Assembly: GCA_026224995.1 (NCBI GenBank)
Contig: JAMFRX010000616.1
Location: 1 to 5,788 of the forward strand
DNA: 5,788 bases
From: Puia dinghuensis
GTDB taxonomy: Bacteria > Bacteroidota > Bacteroidia > Chitinophagales > Chitinophagaceae
Direction: 5' to 3'
Position 1 is the first letter of the stretch; the number at the start of each line of letters is the position of its first letter. This document shows, in pieces, positions 1-5,788 of the stretch. Made by a program: the position numbers and the translations under genes. The notes under the pieces are model-generated. The model was not told the origin of the DNA. It saw only the letters and a list, made by a program, of their open reading frames with translations, and searched no databases.

Positions 1-16
1 CCAATTGATCCAATCG

Positions 17-47
17 ATCTGGATCCCTTGATCCAGATGATCTTTTT
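17..47 (+). terminator. Hairpin plus short T-run, probable upstream member of a tandem terminator
   Basis: A perfect 9-bp stem (17-25 with 30-38, ATCTGGATC/GATCCAGAT) closes on a CCTT tetraloop. After four more bases (GATC) there is a run of five T (43-47). The T-run follows the stem only on the + strand, so it suits a + strand gene lying left of the window. The distance between stem and T-run is longer than ideal, so this may be a weak first terminator before the stronger one at 53-84. The region 7-42 also holds five GATC tetramers. Confidence 0.4.
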
Positions 48-52
48 ACCTG

Positions 53-84
53 AAGCGCTCTTCCCGGGAAGGGCGCTTTTTTTT
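53..84 (+). terminator. Rho-independent terminator for a + strand gene left of the window
   Basis: The arms AAGCGC (53-58) and GCGCTT (73-78) pair perfectly. A T-G wobble (59/72) and the inner palindrome CTTCCCGGGAAG (60-71) extend the stem. The 3' arm runs directly into eight T (77-84). On the - strand the bases after the hairpin contain no T-run, so the orientation is +. The T-run overlaps the stop codon (83-85) of the response regulator gene on the opposite strand, so two convergent genes share this junction. Confidence 0.75.
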
Positions 85-754
85 ACAAATTCTCGAGCCC
101 GTCCCTATAGCCCTTCCCAATGGGGATCGATATACCATTGACCTCGACCATCTCGGCCGTATAAGACTCGATCCGGCGGATGGAAACGATGTAGGACCGG
201 TGCACCCGTTTAAAGAGATGGACGGGTAGCAGCGACTCGATCTCATGCGTGCTCATCTTGCTGATGTATTCGCCCTTGACGGTGGTGATCTTCACGTACT
301 CCCGCTGGCTCTCGACATACAGGATGTCCGAGAAGAGGACCTTTACCTTCTTCTTATTCATGTTTATGAAGATGAAATCCCGGGCCTCGGGGCCGTCCAC
401 CGGTCTTTGTACTTTTCCTACCGCTACCAGGAAGCGTTCGAGCTCAAAGGGTTTCAGGAGATAGTCCGTTACATTGAGCTCGAAGCCTTCCACGGCATAC
501 TGGTGATACGCGGTGGTGATGATCACAGCGGGTGGATGCGAGAGCGTCTTTAGAAAGGCCATGCCTTTCAGCTTTGGCAGATGGATATCCAGGAAGATGA
601 GGTCGGTGGTGGCCTTTCGGAGCCAGTCGGTGGCCAGGATAGCGTCTTTAAAGGTGGCCTGCAATTCCAGGAATGGGGTCTGCGCGATATAATCCGCAAG
701 GACCTTTACGGCCAGGGGCTCATCTTCCACTATGATGCATCTAATTCTTGACAT
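83..754 (-). CDS. LytTR-family two-component response regulator
   Basis: This 223-residue cytoplasmic transcription regulator has the usual LytR/AlgR layout and length. The N-terminal receiver domain (about 3-118) shows the acidic pocket E10-D11 in VEDEP, the phospho-acceptor D56 in FLDIHLP, the conserved T81 in ITTAY and K101 in LLKPF. The C-terminal LytTR DNA-binding domain (about 128-223) has typical segments: ILYVESQREYVKI, FKRVHRSYIVS, and IPIGKGYRDG near the end. The start ATG (752-754) lies inside the end of the kinase gene, giving a 14-bp overlap, so the two are probably translationally coupled. The partner kinase should phosphorylate D56. LytTR proteins usually bind paired direct repeats upstream of target genes; the targets cannot be named from sequence. 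The stop codon sits in the T-run of the opposing terminator. Family assignment is certain; the physiological role is unknown. Confidence 0.95.
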   Translation of the reverse strand: MSRIRCIIVEDEPLAVKVLADYIAQTPFLELQATFKDAILATDWLRKATTDLIFLDIHLPKLKGMAFLKTLSHPPAVIITTAYHQYAVEGFELNVTDYLLKPFELERFLVAVGKVQRPVDGPEARDFIFINMNKKKVKVLFSDILYVESQREYVKITTVKGEYISKMSTHEIESLLPVHLFKRVHRSYIVSIRRIESYTAEMVEVNGISIPIGKGYRDGLENL

Positions 755-1769
755 GGCTGGCCAGATTGATTTTTAAGGTGGCGGAGAATTCGAATGTGCG
801 CTGTTCCAGCGATACCTGATAGTCGGTATAGAGCAGCTCCAACTGCCGGCGGAGGTTGGAGAGGCCGATGTTCTCTTTCACCATTCCGCCGGCTTCGGAC
901 TCTTCCGTGGAATTCCGGACGCGAAAAGACAGCTGGCGGCTGGCGATGGAGAGATGGATATCTACGAAGGGCTGGTTCCGCGTTTCGGAGACGCCATGCT
1001 TAAAGGCGTTCTCCACAAGGGGCATCAGCAGCAGCGGCGGCAGGGACTGCTTCATGTCTTCTACGTCGTAATTAAAACTGATCCGCAGGCTGTCGTCGTA
1101 GCGAAGCTTCTCCAGCGAGATATAGTCGCTGATGATCTTGAGCTCCTGCTCTATGGCGATGTAGGGACCGCTTGTCTCGTAGAGCATGTAGCGCAGGATC
1201 TTGCTGAGCCGCAGGATCGTCTCCGGCGTCTGATCGCTCTTGTCCCTGGCCAGGGAATAGATGTTGTTCAGGGTATTGAAGAGAAAATGCGGATTGGTCT
1301 GCGATTTGAGATAGTTCAGCTCTGCCGCCTGCTTTTCGATCCGGAGCTGTTGCGCCGATTGTTTGAGCTTGTTGTGGAGGTAGAAATGCCGGATGATCGC
1401 GAAGACAATGAGGGAGGCCATGCTATAGCCCATCTGGTCGCCGTCATCACGGCGCTCGTAAGGGGTATAAATGTGCAGGTTGATGCCCAGCGTCCGCCAG
1501 AGCAGGCAATTATGGGAATAGAGGAAGAGATGCGCCAGGACCAGCAGGGTCGCCTGGATGAAATTCTTCCAGCGGAGCCTCGGAAGCGTGTATTCGAAGA
1601 AGATATAGTTGAGCAGCGTGACATAGATCCCCATCCAGCCGCTATTCAGGAACCACTCCGCCATATGCTTAGGGTCACGGCCGGCATCCAGGAGGAACGT
1701 AAGTACAGAGAAAGCGAGGCCGCTCCAGGCGTATAGCTTAAACCGTTTTAAATTGAAGAGGGCCTTCAT
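741..1769 (-). CDS. LytS-like membrane sensor histidine kinase (His_kinase family)
   Basis: This 342-residue inner-membrane kinase is the cognate partner of the LytTR regulator just downstream. Four hydrophobic segments (about 13-28, 44-60, 71-88 and 115-130) form the membrane part, without a recognisable ligand-binding domain. A short coiled linker (about 131-155) leads into the His_kinase domain. The phospho-acceptor is H161 in QTNPHFLFNTLNNI. The ATP-binding N-box is LVENAFKHG (251-259) and the glycine motif is ENIGLSNLRRQL (299-310), which replaces the separate D/F/G boxes of classical kinases. The start is the first ATG after an in-frame TAA 22-24 bases upstream. No clear ribosome-binding site is visible, as is common in Bacteroidota. 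The gene opens into the divergent intergenic region, so its promoter should lie in 1770-1918. The signal sensed cannot be inferred. Confidence 0.95.
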   Translation of the reverse strand: MKALFNLKRFKLYAWSGLAFSVLTFLLDAGRDPKHMAEWFLNSGWMGIYVTLLNYIFFEYTLPRLRWKNFIQATLLVLAHLFLYSHNCLLWRTLGINLHIYTPYERRDDGDQMGYSMASLIVFAIIRHFYLHNKLKQSAQQLRIEKQAAELNYLKSQTNPHFLFNTLNNIYSLARDKSDQTPETILRLSKILRYMLYETSGPYIAIEQELKIISDYISLEKLRYDDSLRISFNYDVEDMKQSLPPLLLMPLVENAFKHGVSETRNQPFVDIHLSIASRQLSFRVRNSTEESEAGGMVKENIGLSNLRRQLELLYTDYQVSLEQRTFEFSATLKINLASHVKN

Positions 1770-1918
1770 GGTGTTAAATATCGTAAATCTTTACTGGCTT
1801 TTACCATGCCTTTCTTCCGTAGACCGGAATCCCCCGTTGGTATACCATAATCGATAGTCTGTTGATATAACTTGCACTGTATGAATTAATTAGATAGTAT
1901 TATGGAAACTTTTTAACC
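1770..1918. promoter_or_regulatory. Divergent intergenic region, probable promoters for both operons
   Basis: This 149-bp, largely AT-rich stretch lies between the start codons of the kinase (-) and the DUF4395-type gene (+), so both promoters must lie here or overlap it. A 10-bp perfect palindrome TGGTATACCA is at 1838-1847. A GATAGT hexamer occurs twice (1853-1858 and 1893-1898), 40 bp apart. I looked for the Bacteroidota TTG/TAnnTTTG promoter pattern on both strands and saw no convincing match, so no -33/-7 boxes are assigned. The palindrome or the repeat could be operators, but both may be chance. Confidence 0.4.
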
Positions 1919-2572
1919 ATGAGCAAGACTTTACAATTCGGCGAAGATGTCGCCGGCTATGAGATCAGGGTCCTGAACGAAAGGGAGATCAGGGCGGCGG
2001 CGGGCATCCTCTTTCTGGCGACCTTCCTCTCGCTGATGATGATCCTATTTGAGGACAATTTCCAGCCGATCAAGTATGTGATCACGCTTTTCCTGACCGA
2101 CTTTTTGATCCGCCTTTTTATCAGCCCCCGATATTCGCCTACGCTGATCCTTGGCCGGTTGATCGTGAGCCGGCAGAAGCCGGAATATGTGGGGGCAAGG
2201 CAGAAGCGCTTCGCCTGGATGGTGGGCCTGGTCCTTTCGGCTACCATGTTCGCCTTTTTGGTGGTCGTGAATGCCTATAGTCCTTTTACGGGCATCACCT
2301 GCCTGGTCTGTCTGATCTTCCTGTTCTTCGAGTCGGCCTTCGGCATCTGCCTGGCTTGTAAATTCTATTCCGCGGTCTTTAAAAAGAAGGCGCAATACTG
2401 TCCCGGCGAGGTCTGCGAAAAAAAGACGAGACAGAAGACTTCCGGGGGGCAGCTGTTGGTGGTCTTTGGGTATGTGGCCTTGCTCACGTTCCTGCTCACC
2501 TTCTTTAAGGGCTATTATTCCAGGAAGCCCTACGATCTCTTCGGCCTGTTCACCACCGAAAAAACGAAATAG
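1919..2572 (+). CDS. DUF4395-type polytopic membrane protein with three cysteine pairs
   Basis: This 217-residue protein of unknown function resembles the DUF4395 membrane family, mainly through the segment FGICLACKFY (141-150). About five hydrophobic segments are visible (27-45, 51-68, 101-119, 124-150 and 178-197). Six cysteines fall in three close pairs: C128/C131 (CLVC), C144/C147 (CLAC) and C161/C166 (CPGEVC). Two pairs lie in or at the edge of the fourth hydrophobic stretch and one lies in the loop after it, which is what a redox or metal/thiol site would look like. A basic patch (155-157 and 168-173) follows. The ATG is the first after an in-frame TAG at 1895-1897; a weak GGAAA lies about ten bases upstream. 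The PLP enzyme gene starts 2 bp after the stop, so the two are almost certainly co-transcribed. The family call is from memory of the motif. The function is not established, and a role in thiol or sulfur handling is inference from the cysteines and the neighbour. Confidence 0.85.
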   Translation: MSKTLQFGEDVAGYEIRVLNEREIRAAAGILFLATFLSLMMILFEDNFQPIKYVITLFLTDFLIRLFISPRYSPTLILGRLIVSRQKPEYVGARQKRFAWMVGLVLSATMFAFLVVVNAYSPFTGITCLVCLIFLFFESAFGICLACKFYSAVFKKKAQYCPGEVCEKKTRQKTSGGQLLVVFGYVALLTFLLTFFKGYYSRKPYDLFGLFTTEKTK

Positions 2573-2574
2573 CC

Positions 2575-3963
2575 ATGGCTGCGTTAGAAAACTGTTTCGC
2601 GCCTTTTCGCGCGAACATCATCGGCCAGCAGCAATGTTTCGAATCCCCATTCGGGCCGCAACGGATACTCTATGCCGACTGGACGGCCAGCGGCCGGGCC
2701 TACAGGCCTATAGAGACGAAGCTGCAGGAAGAGATCCTTCCTTTTTTCGCCAATACCCATACGGGGTCGACTATAACGGGGAGGCGCATGTCGGCCGCCT
2801 ACGAAGAAGCCAGGGCGCTCGTCAAGGAACATGTTCATGCCGGACCCGATGGTGTCCTGATCTTCTGCGGCAGCGGGATGACGGCTGCCGTGAATAAGCT
2901 GCAGCGCATCCTGGGGCTTCGGGTTCCGGAAGGATTTGGGTTATCCGATGAAGCTGCCAGGCCGCTGGTCCTGTTGACCCACATGGAGCACCATAGCAAC
3001 CAGGTAAGCTGGCTGGAGACCATTGCGACGGTGGAGATCATCCGGCCGGCCGCAGACGGTAACGTCGACCTGGAACATGTCCGGGAGCTCTTGCACCGGT
3101 ACAGGCATCGCCGGCTCAAGATCGCCGCGGTCACCGCCTGTTCCAATGTCACGGGGATCGAGACGCCGTATCAGGAGGTCGCCGACATCCTTCATAGTCA
3201 GGGTGGATACTGTTTCGTCGACTTCGCCTGTTCCGCGCCTTATGTGAATATAGACATGACCCATCTGGACGCCATCTATTTCTCTTTCCATAAATTCCTG
3301 GGCGGCCCCGGCACGCCCGGGGCGCTGGTCTTCAACAGCAGGCTGTATACCAATCGCGTTCCCGATCAGCCGGGCGGCGGCACCATCCTGTATAGCAATC
3401 CATGGAAAGAGCAGGTGTATGTCGACGATATCGAGCAAAGGGAAGACGGCGGGACACCGCCTATTCTGCAGGGGATAAAGGCGGGGTTGTGTATCCGCCT
3501 GAAGGAGGAGATGGGTGTCGGGCGGATGTTGGCACGGGAGGCGGAAATGGTGCCGCGACTGCTGGATGGGCTTGCGGCGATTGAAGGCGTCGAGATCCTG
3601 GCGGGGGATAACCGGCGGCGACTGGGGGTCATCTCGTTTATCGTTAAAGGAGCGCATTATGATGATATCGTGAGGTTGCTGAACGACCGTTTCGGCATCC
3701 AGTGCAGGGGCGGCTGCAGCTGTGCGGGAACGTATGGGCATTTCTTGCTGGGCATCGGGAAGGCGGAGTCTTATGCCGTTTTAGATCGGCTAATGGCGGG
3801 AGACCTGCGGTCCAAGCCCGGCTGGGTGCGGCTGTCGGTGCATCCGACCATGACGGATGCGGAGATCGACTATATTCTGGATGCCGTGGAGCTTACGGTG
3901 GGGCATTATGCGGAATGGGTCTTACCTCACCACGAGTGTAGCTCTGAGCACCGTGGGTCTTGA
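2575..3963 (+). CDS. Class-V aminotransferase-fold PLP enzyme (cysteine desulfurase/selenocysteine lyase-like)
   Basis: This is a 462-residue cytoplasmic fold-type I PLP enzyme. Visible active-site features are the EHHSN motif (138-142), expected to stack on the cofactor; D216 in FVDFACSAP, expected to hold the pyridine nitrogen; and the Schiff-base lysine K240 in SFHKFLGGPGTPG. Others are DGGTPP (291-296), matching the SufS-type AGTP loop; R378 in the cysteine loop CRGGCSCAG (377-385); and R419 in VRLS, matching the substrate-binding arginine region. C383 falls at the place of the catalytic cysteine of group II desulfurases, and C381 is an additional cysteine. It is longer than SufS (about 406 residues), with extra sequence around 255-290. 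Cysteine desulfurase, selenocysteine lyase or another PLP-dependent lyase are all possible; substrate is not determined, and no SufE or scaffold gene is nearby. It follows the membrane protein gene by 2 bp. Its last 14 codons, counting the stop, overlap the end of the opposing hydrolase gene. Confidence 0.9.
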   Translation: MAALENCFAPFRANIIGQQQCFESPFGPQRILYADWTASGRAYRPIETKLQEEILPFFANTHTGSTITGRRMSAAYEEARALVKEHVHAGPDGVLIFCGSGMTAAVNKLQRILGLRVPEGFGLSDEAARPLVLLTHMEHHSNQVSWLETIATVEIIRPAADGNVDLEHVRELLHRYRHRRLKIAAVTACSNVTGIETPYQEVADILHSQGGYCFVDFACSAPYVNIDMTHLDAIYFSFHKFLGGPGTPGALVFNSRLYTNRVPDQPGGGTILYSNPWKEQVYVDDIEQREDGGTPPILQGIKAGLCIRLKEEMGVGRMLAREAEMVPRLLDGLAAIEGVEILAGDNRRRLGVISFIVKGAHYDDIVRLLNDRFGIQCRGGCSCAGTYGHFLLGIGKAESYAVLDRLMAGDLRSKPGWVRLSVHPTMTDAEIDYILDAVELTVGHYAEWVLPHHECSSEHRGS

Positions 3964-5523
3964 GCCGAACTGTGGCCCGCCCCAATCCGTCTCGTCTCCA
4001 TTGAGGATACGTCTGGCCTGGAACTGCCCATCCACGAAACTGCCCTCTTCCACTTTAAGATATTGCCAGGCTTTACCGGCATTGTTGCCCAGCGGACTGA
4101 AACTGACCCGGCAGCCGGTGCCCATGAGGATAAACGTATGTTGGTCCAGATGGGCGATCATGGCCTTGCCGTCGGTCTTTGGATTTCCCGGCAGCGTATT
4201 GCTCCTTCCTCCACCGAAGCCCACGTTAGCCTGCCAGCCTTCGAAGTCCAGGGTTTGTGCCGCATGGTCTTCGTGCTCCACGACGGCCTTGAGCTTGCCC
4301 TCGAAGGCCCATTGCGCGACCTCCCTCATCATGGGAGCGAGCGCAGCATATTCCTGTCCATAGGCTTCTAATTTGGATAAGGCCGCCGTATCGGCGGCGG
4401 CTAAGGTATTGTCGTCTATGCCGAAAGGCGAGAAGCCGATGCCGCTGTTGCCGAGGGTGGCATAGAGATATTTTACGTTGTCGTGGATCAGGCCTGCTTC
4501 CGGAACGAAGAGTGCATTGTCGGGGCGGTTATATAGGTCGATGACCTTCAGGACTCTTTCGCTGCCGGGCAGATAAATATCCGGCGCCAGTATATCAAGA
4601 GCGGGGGCTGCAACCTTCCAGATAGGCAGTACGTTGTCGGTGGGGCCGCCACTCTCATAATTGGTGGCCTCCGGGTTGGTAAGGGGATCGCGCAGCGCTG
4701 CATTCGCATAGAGGGGTAGGGGATATTCCGCCTTGCCTGCCGCTGCGACCCGGCCGATATAATGCGCAACCGACCAGGCCTGAAAATATTCGTCGGCCCG
4801 CTTTCCGAATACCTGCTGCCAGGTGCCGGCGCTCACAACCGGCACCCCTAGGGCTTTTAGGAGCGCAGGTTTCAGCAATTCAGCGGGTACGGGCCCTTCG
4901 AAGGATCGTTGTGCTCCGGCGGCATAATCCCTGACGCTGCCCCAGGCGCCGGCTTCATTCTCCACCTGCACCATCAGAACAGTATGCACGGCGTCAACCT
5001 GCTTTAAGTGCCGCATCAGTGCTGCGAAGGCTTTGGTGTCGGCCTCCTGGGCGGCCTTTGCATCCGGCGAAGGCGAGTCCACCGGCCGGCCATCCTTGCC
5101 CGTGACATTGGGATAGAGGCTTGCGTTCTCCTTCATCCATTCGGGCATATAGTGATTGCTTCCATTCTTCCAGGTGGCGAACCAGAGGAGCACCAGGTGG
5201 GCGCCGTGTGCCCGAGCCTGGGCAAGCAACGTATCTACCACCGAAAAATCGAACTCGCCTTGCCGTGGCTCGAGCTGCTCCCAGTAAATGGGGGTCTCGA
5301 GGGTATTGGCATGCATCGCTTCGATGGCCTGCCACACTTTAGGTAGCATGGCGGCCCAGGCGCTGGAATTATGACATTGACCGCCGAGGATCAGGAAGGG
5401 CTTGCCGTCGACTAAGAGGGCATGCCGGCCGTGTTTTTCTATGATGACGGGTAGGGAGGCAGTTGACTGGGCGTGGGTATTCGCGGCGATCAGGCAGGTG
5501 CAGAGGAGGAGAAGCGGGCGCAT
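3922..5523 (-). CDS. Secreted clan-A glycoside hydrolase, GH35/GH42-like with C-terminal DUF5597-like region
   Basis: This 533-residue enzyme is predicted to be exported and to cleave beta-galactosidic or related beta-glycosidic bonds. Residues 1-18 form a signal peptide (hydrophobic LLLLCTCLIAA, then THA before Q19). A (beta/alpha)8 catalytic domain follows (about 35-385), with the family signature ILGGQCHNSSAW (45-56) and NTLETPIYWEQLEP (73-86). The likely acid/base is E190 in QVENEAG and the likely nucleophile is E342 in FVPEAG. The region from about 390 to the end resembles DUF5597, a beta-rich C-terminal domain found with this group. Both catalytic glutamates and full length are present, so it should be active. 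Exact substrate is unknown. The ATG overlaps the stop codon of the AraC-type gene by one base (TAATG), with purine-rich AAGAAGAG shortly before it, so translation is probably coupled. The 3' end overlaps the convergent PLP enzyme gene by 42 bp. C8/C10 come too early for a convincing lipobox. Confidence 0.88.
   Translation of the reverse strand: MRPLLLLCTCLIAANTHAQSTASLPVIIEKHGRHALLVDGKPFLILGGQCHNSSAWAAMLPKVWQAIEAMHANTLETPIYWEQLEPRQGEFDFSVVDTLLAQARAHGAHLVLLWFATWKNGSNHYMPEWMKENASLYPNVTGKDGRPVDSPSPDAKAAQEADTKAFAALMRHLKQVDAVHTVLMVQVENEAGAWGSVRDYAAGAQRSFEGPVPAELLKPALLKALGVPVVSAGTWQQVFGKRADEYFQAWSVAHYIGRVAAAGKAEYPLPLYANAALRDPLTNPEATNYESGGPTDNVLPIWKVAAPALDILAPDIYLPGSERVLKVIDLYNRPDNALFVPEAGLIHDNVKYLYATLGNSGIGFSPFGIDDNTLAAADTAALSKLEAYGQEYAALAPMMREVAQWAFEGKLKAVVEHEDHAAQTLDFEGWQANVGFGGGRSNTLPGNPKTDGKAMIAHLDQHTFILMGTGCRVSFSPLGNNAGKAWQYLKVEEGSFVDGQFQARRILNGDETDWGGPQFGSRPTVLRATLVVR
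3930..3956. other. Imperfect hairpin inside the convergent gene overlap
   Basis: CCACG (3930-3934) pairs with CGTGG (3952-3956). After one unpaired A (3935), GTG (3936-3938) pairs with CAC (3949-3951), giving eight outer base pairs around a small inner loop. It lies wholly within the 42 bp where the two convergent genes overlap. There is no T-run on either side, so it is not a standard terminator. It could act as a bidirectional transcription or RNA-stability signal, or be a by-product of coding sequence. Confidence 0.3.
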
Positions 5524-5788
5524 TATAGACTCTTCTTTAATGATTGCATGAATTGTAACGGCGATTTGCCAAATTCCTTTTTAAATGCCCTGGAAAAATT
5601 AGACGCGCTTTGCAGGCCGATCCGGTCGGCTACCTCATTCATAGGCAGGTCTTCGTGTGTCATGATCTGGATAGCTTTTTTCAGTCGGATCGTCCGGATA
5701 AATTCGGCTACGGACTGATTAGAGGTGCTTTGGACCTTTTGATACAGCTTGGTGCGGCTGATAAAGAGGCGTTCACATAAGAAATCTA
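5523..5788 (-). CDS. AraC-type DNA-binding domain, C-terminal part of a regulator cut by the window edge
   Basis: Only the last 87 residues and the stop are inside the window, and the N-terminus lies to the right. Reading on the - strand gives a nearly complete AraC double helix-turn-helix. The first unit contains FISRTKLYQKVQ and the helix SVAEFIRTIRLKKAIQIM links the two. The second unit is MNEVADRIGLQSASNFSRAFKKEFGKSP, shown here as positions 49-76 of the fragment (MNEVADRIG to FGKSP). This style is typical of the C-terminus of Bacteroidota hybrid two-component regulators and of receiver-AraC regulators, which sense glycans and control polysaccharide-use genes. A plain AraC regulator is also possible, because the sensor part is not visible. 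The stop TAA (5523-5525) shares a base with the hydrolase start codon, so the hydrolase is a likely member of the same transcript and probably of its regulon. Confidence 0.88.
   Translation of the reverse strand, partial: DFLCERLFISRTKLYQKVQSTSNQSVAEFIRTIRLKKAIQIMTHEDLPMNEVADRIGLQSASNFSRAFKKEFGKSPLQFMQSLKKSL

Noticed and set aside
954..1736. 260-codon open frame on the + strand opposite the histidine kinase
   Set aside because: It is antisense to a gene with all kinase motifs in place. Its translation has low-complexity Arg/Glu/Val-rich composition and no recognisable domain, as expected for a GC-rich shadow frame.
1806..1850. 14-codon ATG-to-TAA frame (starting MPFFRRPE) in the divergent intergenic region, a possible leader peptide
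   Set aside because: It is very short, has no ribosome-binding site, no attenuator-like hairpins after it and no run of a regulatory amino acid, so chance is the simplest explanation.
1862..1900. E. coli-like boxes TTGATA...ATTAAT and TTGCAC...TAGTAT before the DUF4395-type gene
   Set aside because: Bacteroidota primary sigma factor uses a different consensus, and in an AT-rich stretch such partial matches are expected by chance; no box was assigned.
2941..3741. 266-codon open frame on the - strand opposite the PLP enzyme
   Set aside because: It lies wholly within a gene with an intact PLP active site, and its translation is rich in Arg, Pro, Gln and Asp with no recognisable motif.
3922..3963. 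Frameshift or sequencing error creating the overlap of the convergent genes
   Set aside because: Both frames keep family-typical sequence up to the overlap and end in ordinary stop codons, and the hydrolase end (ATLVVR) looks like a natural beta-strand terminus, so a short real overlap is more likely.
5473..5718. 81-codon + strand open frame across the regulator/hydrolase junction
   Set aside because: It is antisense to the AraC helix-turn-helix and the hydrolase signal peptide, both of which are clearly coding on the - strand.

Overview
The window looks like a chromosomal segment of a Bacteroidota bacterium, most likely of the Chitinophagaceae/Sphingobacteriia type. The evidence is a LytS/LytTR pair of the form abundant in that phylum, an AraC-type regulator fused in translation to a glycoside hydrolase gene, an absence of clear Shine-Dalgarno motifs, and family-level resemblance of the proteins. 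Base composition is fairly GC-rich for the phylum, judged by eye. I see no tRNA, rRNA, CRISPR array, insertion sequence or phage gene.

Layout. Positions 1-84 hold two tandem hairpins, each followed by a T-run on the + strand. They look like terminators for a + strand gene lying left of the window. Next, on the - strand, is a two-component system: a four-helix membrane histidine kinase (741-1769) overlapping by 14 bp the LytTR response regulator (83-754). A 149-bp AT-rich divergent intergenic region (1770-1918) separates it from a + strand operon. That operon has a small polytopic DUF4395-type membrane protein with three cysteine pairs (1919-2572) and, 2 bp later, a class-V PLP enzyme related to cysteine desulfurase/selenocysteine lyase (2575-3963). 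A second - strand operon converges on it and overlaps its 3' end by 42 bp. This operon contains the C-terminal AraC-type DNA-binding domain of a regulator that runs off the right edge (5523-5788) and, joined to it by a TAATG stop/start overlap, a secreted clan-A glycoside hydrolase with a C-terminal DUF5597-like region (3922-5523).

How the genes may work together. The right-hand operon is a carbohydrate-use locus in which the regulator is translationally coupled to a secreted beta-galactosidase-like enzyme. The central operon pairs a cysteine-rich membrane protein with a sulfur- or selenium-type PLP lyase, which suggests a membrane-linked sulfur-handling function; this is inference and is the least described part of the window. 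The divergent LytS/LytTR system could control its own operon and possibly the central one through the shared intergenic region, but no recognisable operator proves that.
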